A stretch of 64,000 bases of DNA from Polaromonas sp. GTDB lineage: Bacteria > Pseudomonadota > Gammaproteobacteria > Burkholderiales > Burkholderiaceae_C. Under the pieces are notes generated by a model. That model was not told the DNA's origin. It worked only from the letters and a program-made list of their open reading frames with translations, and did no database searches. The stretch covers positions 1 to 64,000 of the forward strand of contig NZ_JAAFGZ010000026.1 of the NCBI RefSeq assembly GCF_010365105.1, in the 5' to 3' direction. The position numbers and the translations under genes are program-made. Of this stretch, positions 60,193 to 64,000 are shown one piece after another (positions within the stretch are counted from its first letter, which is position 1; each line of letters starts with the position of its first letter).

Positions 60193-60729
60193 ATGAAAGT
60201 CGTCGGATTTGCCGGCTACTCTGGCTCGGGCAAGACCACCTTGGTCGAAAAGCTGATTCCAGCGCTCAAGCTGCGCGGCCTGCGGGTGTCGGTCGTCAAG
60301 CATGCGCACCACAAGTTTGACATCGACCATCCCGGCAAGGACACCTTTCGCCATCGCGAGGCCGGCGCTTTTGAAGTGGTCGTCGCCTCGCAAAACCGGC
60401 TGGCGCTGATGCGCGAGTTCGAGCAGCCCGCCGAACTCACGGTGCACCATTTGATTGCCGAGTTGTACGACGGCGTGGACTGGGTGCTGGTCGAAGGTTT
60501 CAAGCACAGCGACTTGCTCAAGATCGAGGTCTGGCGGGCCTCGTCCGGCAAGCCGACGCGTTATCCTGACGACGACTACGTGGTGGCCATCGCCACCGAT
60601 TCCCCCGGCCAGCTGCCGGTGGCAACCTTGCGTCCGGTGCTGGATTTGAACGATGCCGACGCCTTGGCCGATTTCCTGGTCAACAATCAGGACCGGTTTG
60701 ATTATTCGTTTGAAAACCGGCTCGACTGA
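60193..60729 (+). CDS. mobB: Molybdopterin-guanine dinucleotide biosynthesis protein B
   Basis: MKVVGFAGYSGSGKTTLVEKLIPALKLRGLRVSVVKHAHHKFDIDHPGKDTFRHREAGAFEVVVAS. Confidence 0.95.
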   Translation: MKVVGFAGYSGSGKTTLVEKLIPALKLRGLRVSVVKHAHHKFDIDHPGKDTFRHREAGAFEVVVASQNRLALMREFEQPAELTVHHLIAELYDGVDWVLVEGFKHSDLLKIEVWRASSGKPTRYPDDDYVVAIATDSPGQLPVATLRPVLDLNDADALADFLVNNQDRFDYSFENRLD

Positions 60730-60779
60730 GTGAGTTTTTTCAACCGTTTTTACCGTCTTTAACATTCCAGACACGCTAC

Positions 60780-62030
60780 ATGCCTTCAGTTTCCTCACCC
60801 GCGCCAGCGCCCGCACGCCCGCCCATGAAGCCGCTCGACCTGGCGCTGGCCGAACTGCTGGCCTTCGCCACGACCCTGGCGCCAGCCGAAAGCCTCTCGA
60901 CGTTCGATGCCGATGGCCGAGTGCTGGCGCAGGACCTGCTGTCCGCCCTGGACGTGCCGGCGCACGACAACAGTTCGATGGACGGCTACGCAGTGCGCTG
61001 CGCCGACTGGCAGGGCGCCGATACGCTGCTGCCCGTCAGCCAGCGCATTCCGGCCGGCTCAAGCGGGCATGCGCTGGCGGGGGCAAGCGTTGCGCGTATC
61101 TTTACCGGCGCGCCGATGCCGCCGGGCGCCGATGCGGTGGTGATGCAGGAAGACTGCGAGGTCGTGGAGGGCGGCATTCGCATCGCTGCGCAGCCCCGAT
61201 GCGGCCAGTGGATACGGCGCCGTGGCGAAGACGTGGCCGCCGGCTCAGTCGTGCTGCAACGCGGAACACGCCTCTCGCCGGCGTCCCTTGGACTGGCCGC
61301 CAGTATCGGTTTTGACCGGCTGCAGGTCGCGCCGCGCGTGCGTGTGGCGCTGTTTTCCACCGGCGACGAACTGGTGATGCCGGGCGATGTGGCGCCTGCC
61401 GACATGAAGCCCGGCGCGATCTACAACTCCAACCGATTTTTCCTGAAGGCCTTGCTGCAGCGGCTGGGCTGCACCGTGACCGACCTGGGCATCGTGCCTG
61501 ACCGGCTTGAAGCAACCATCGACGCGCTGAAGGGCGCCAGCCAGCAGCATGACCTGATCCTGACCAGCGGCGGCGTGTCGGTTGGCGAGGAAGACCACAT
61601 CAAGCCCGCCGTGCAGGCGCTGGGAACACTCAACTTGTGGCAGATCGCCATCAAGCCGGGCAAGCCGTTTGCCTATGGAAAGATCGGCGCAGCCCATTTC
61701 ATTGGCTTGCCGGGCAATCCGGTGTCCAGCTTCGTGACCTTTTTGCTGCTGGTGCGGCCTTTCATCCTCCAACTGCAGGGAGCGAACTCACTTGCGCCTG
61801 AGTCCATAGCGCTTCGCGCTGATTTTGATTGGCCAAAAGCCGACAAACGCCGTGAATTCCTGCGCGTCAGGCTGAATGTGGCGGGCAGGCTGGAACTGTT
61901 CGCCAACCAGAGTTCGGGCGTGCTGACCTCGGCGGTCTGGGGCGACGGGCTGGTGGACAACCCCGCCGGCCAGACCATTGCGCACGGCGACACGGTGCGT
62001 TTCATCCCGTTTTCATCATTGCTGTCGTGA
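60780..62030 (+). CDS. moeA: Molybdopterin molybdenumtransferase
   Basis: DVPAHDNSSMDGYAVR; IFTGAPMPPGADAVVMQED; LTSGGVSVGEEDHIKPAV. Confidence 0.96.
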   Translation: MPSVSSPAPAPARPPMKPLDLALAELLAFATTLAPAESLSTFDADGRVLAQDLLSALDVPAHDNSSMDGYAVRCADWQGADTLLPVSQRIPAGSSGHALAGASVARIFTGAPMPPGADAVVMQEDCEVVEGGIRIAAQPRCGQWIRRRGEDVAAGSVVLQRGTRLSPASLGLAASIGFDRLQVAPRVRVALFSTGDELVMPGDVAPADMKPGAIYNSNRFFLKALLQRLGCTVTDLGIVPDRLEATIDALKGASQQHDLILTSGGVSVGEEDHIKPAVQALGTLNLWQIAIKPGKPFAYGKIGAAHFIGLPGNPVSSFVTFLLLVRPFILQLQGANSLAPESIALRADFDWPKADKRREFLRVRLNVAGRLELFANQSSGVLTSAVWGDGLVDNPAGQTIAHGDTVRFIPFSSLLS

Positions 62031-62044
62031 AGGCCGGTTGACCC

Positions 62045-62296
62045 ATGAACGTCACCATCAAATACTTTGCGTCGATCCGCGAAGCCATCGGGCAGGGCAG
62101 CGAGTTTCGTCAAACGTCCGCCCTGACGCTGGCTGACCTGCGCGACGAACTGCTGGCCGCCAGTCCGGCGCACGCCGCCAGTCTGGCGCGCGGCAGCGCG
62201 GTTCGCATGGCCGTGAACCAGGTCATGACGGGTGAAGCCGCACTGCTGACCGACGGTTGCGAAATCGCCTTCTTTCCGCCGGTCACTGGAGGCTGA
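62045..62296 (+). CDS. moaD: Molybdopterin synthase small subunit
   Basis: MNVTIKYFASIREAIGQGSEFRQ...EIAFFPPVTGG. Confidence 0.96.
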   Translation: MNVTIKYFASIREAIGQGSEFRQTSALTLADLRDELLAASPAHAASLARGSAVRMAVNQVMTGEAALLTDGCEIAFFPPVTGG

Positions 62297-62301
62297 CCGG
62301 C

Positions 62302-62775
62302 ATGGCGGCGCGCGTTACCGTCCAGACCGGCGACTTCAACCTGGCCGACGAGGTCGAGGTGCTGCGCAGCGGCGACAAGCGCGTCGGCGCCGTCTGCACC
62401 TTCACCGGCACCGTGCGGGACCGCAATGACGGCTTGAGCGTCAGCTCCATGGAACTGGAGCACTACCCCGGCATGACCGAAAAAGCCATCGAGGCGATGA
62501 TTGACGAGGCCATCAGCCGTTTCGATATTTTTGCTGCCCGCATCATTCACCGGGTCGGCCTGCTGCAACCGCTCGATCAGGTCGTGATGGTTGCCGTCAC
62601 CTCCGCACACCGGGGCGAGAGCTTCAAGGCCTGCGAGTTCCTGATGGATTACCTGAAAACCCAGGCGCCGTTCTGGAAAAAAGAACAGACACCCGAAGGC
62701 GCGCGCTGGGTCGATGCCCGCGTCAGCGACGATGCGGCGCTGGCGAAATGGGGCATCAGCGCGCCCAACGCCTGA
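62302..62775 (+). CDS. moaE: Molybdopterin synthase catalytic subunit
   Basis: VGAVCTFTGTVRDRNDGLSVSSMELEHYPGMTEKAIEAMIDEA; HRVGLLQPLDQVVMVAVTSAHRGESFKACEFLMDYLKTQAPFWKKE. Confidence 0.97.
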   Translation: MAARVTVQTGDFNLADEVEVLRSGDKRVGAVCTFTGTVRDRNDGLSVSSMELEHYPGMTEKAIEAMIDEAISRFDIFAARIIHRVGLLQPLDQVVMVAVTSAHRGESFKACEFLMDYLKTQAPFWKKEQTPEGARWVDARVSDDAALAKWGISAPNA

Positions 62776-62848
62776 GCCCCGGCATCGCCCGGGCTTGACC
62801 TTTGTCAAGCTTCTTGCCGAGTCCGACCGCCTCACGGCGCCACGGCTG

Positions 62849-62877
62849 CTTGTAAAGCTGTGCAAAAGCCCCAAGAT
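62849..62877 (+). promoter_or_regulatory. Putative sigma32 (heat-shock) promoter of clpB
   Basis: CTTGTA-N14-CCCCAAGAT ending 40 bp upstream of clpB ATG. Confidence 0.6.
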
Positions 62878-62916
62878 TCTCCGGGTCAAACTTTTTAAAG
62901 TTCTACCGGAGATTTC

Positions 62917-64000
62917 ATGCGACAAGACAAACTCACCACCAAGTTCCAGGAAGCCCTGAGCGATGCCCAGTCGCTGGCGCTGGGCAATGACAACGGCTAT
63001 ATCGAACCGGCCCACCTGTTGGCCGCCATGCTGCGCCAGGAAGACGGACCGCGCGCGCTGCTGGAACGGGCCGGGGTCAACGTCAACGGCCTGATGCAGG
63101 CCGCCGACGCCGCCGTTAAAAAACTTCCACAAGTCCAGGGTCAGGACCAGATCACGGTCGGCCCGGAGCTGGCCAAGCTGCTGCAGGCCACCGAAAAGGA
63201 ATCCATCAAGCGCAATGACCAGTTCATTGCCGGTGAACTCTTTTTGCTGGCCCTGACCGACAGCAAGGCTGACGTGGGCAAGATCGCCCGAGAGAACGGC
63301 CTGAGCCGCAAGGCCCTTGAAGCGGCAATTGACGCGGTGCGCGGCGGCCAGAATGTGAACAGCGCCGACGCCGAAGGCCAGCGCGAAGCCCTGAAGAAAT
63401 ACTGCATGGACCTGACCGAGCGTGCGCGTTTGGGCAAGCTCGACCCGGTGATTGGCCGGGACGACGAGATTCGCCGCGCCATCCAGGTGCTGCAGCGCCG
63501 CACCAAGAACAACCCGGTGCTGATCGGCGAGCCCGGCGTTGGCAAGACCGCCATCGTCGAAGGCCTGGCGCAGCGCATCGTGGCGGGTGAGGTGCCCGAT
63601 TCGCTCAAGGGCAAGCGTGTGCTGTCGCTAGACATGGCCGCGCTGGTGGCGGGTGCCAAGTTCCGTGGTGAATTTGAAGAGCGGCTGAAAACCGTGCTCA
63701 AGGAATTGGCGCAGGAAGAAGGCCAGACCATCGTCTTCATTGACGAGTTGCACACCATGGTGGGCGCTGGCAAGGGCGAAGGCGCGATGGACGCCGGCAA
63801 CATGCTCAAGCCCGCGCTGGCGCGTGGCGAGCTGCACTGTGTTGGCGCTACTACCTTGGCCGAATACCGTAAATACATTGAAAAAGACGCCGCGCTGGAG
63901 CGCCGTTTCCAGAAGATATTGGTGGGCGAGCCCAGTGTGGAGGCGACCATCGCCATCTTGCGCGGCCTGAAAGAAAAGTACGAGTCGCACCACGGTGTGA
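62917..64000 (+). CDS. clpB: ATP-dependent chaperone ClpB, 5' part (runs off window)
   Basis: Open frame from ATG 62917: [39 protein letters not shown]...; [55 protein letters not shown]. Confidence 0.97.
   Translation, partial: MRQDKLTTKFQEALSDAQSLALGNDNGYIEPAHLLAAMLRQEDGPRALLERAGVNVNGLMQAADAAVKKLPQVQGQDQITVGPELAKLLQATEKESIKRNDQFIAGELFLLALTDSKADVGKIARENGLSRKALEAAIDAVRGGQNVNSADAEGQREALKKYCMDLTERARLGKLDPVIGRDDEIRRAIQVLQRRTKNNPVLIGEPGVGKTAIVEGLAQRIVAGEVPDSLKGKRVLSLDMAALVAGAKFRGEFEERLKTVLKELAQEEGQTIVFIDELHTMVGAGKGEGAMDAGNMLKPALARGELHCVGATTLAEYRKYIEKDAALERRFQKILVGEPSVEATIAILRGLKEKYESHHGV

Noticed and set aside
61800-61840. AGTCCATAGCGCTTCGCGCTGATTTTGATTGG in moeA resembling the repeat
   Set aside because: Encodes the ordinary MoeA segment (SIALRADFDWP); no full hairpin architecture.

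Overview
The window is a GC-rich betaproteobacterial chromosomal segment, most like Comamonadaceae (Polaromonas-type) by gene content and protein sequence; taxonomy is inferred, not searched. It is mostly core genome. Contents in order: 5S rRNA 3' end; thiMED and a TPP-riboswitch-preceded cytX; ferredoxin/FNR; a sulfate-assimilation run (cysN-cysD-cysH-DUF934-cysI-tauE); mnmC and yggX; rhlE; yihY and a CDF transporter; an SHP/diheme-cytochrome/cytochrome b561 cluster with a QseBC-like two-component system; a VIT-family protein; a DUF3482/DUF2868 pair; sulfate ABC transporter genes (sbp-cysTWA); dsbB; a tyrB-like aminotransferase; uvrB; the isc operon; dnaQ; tRNA-Val(CAC); phoH; bcp; alaC-hom-thrC; mobB-moeA-moaD-moaE; and the 5' part of clpB. 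No CRISPR array, prophage, IS element or canonical defence island was seen. Best leads: (1) a dispersed ~60-75 bp hairpin repeat (about 13 copies), two of which supply the start codon and N-terminus of sulfur-assimilation genes; (2) two oppositely oriented PmrA/QseB-type boxes between the SHP operon and an untracked divergent 54-aa membrane-protein gene; (3) a C-terminal frameshift in uvrB; (4) an untracked 34-aa leader ORF with two Cys codons upstream of sbp; (5) a sigma32-like promoter at clpB and an IscR-type palindrome at iscR.
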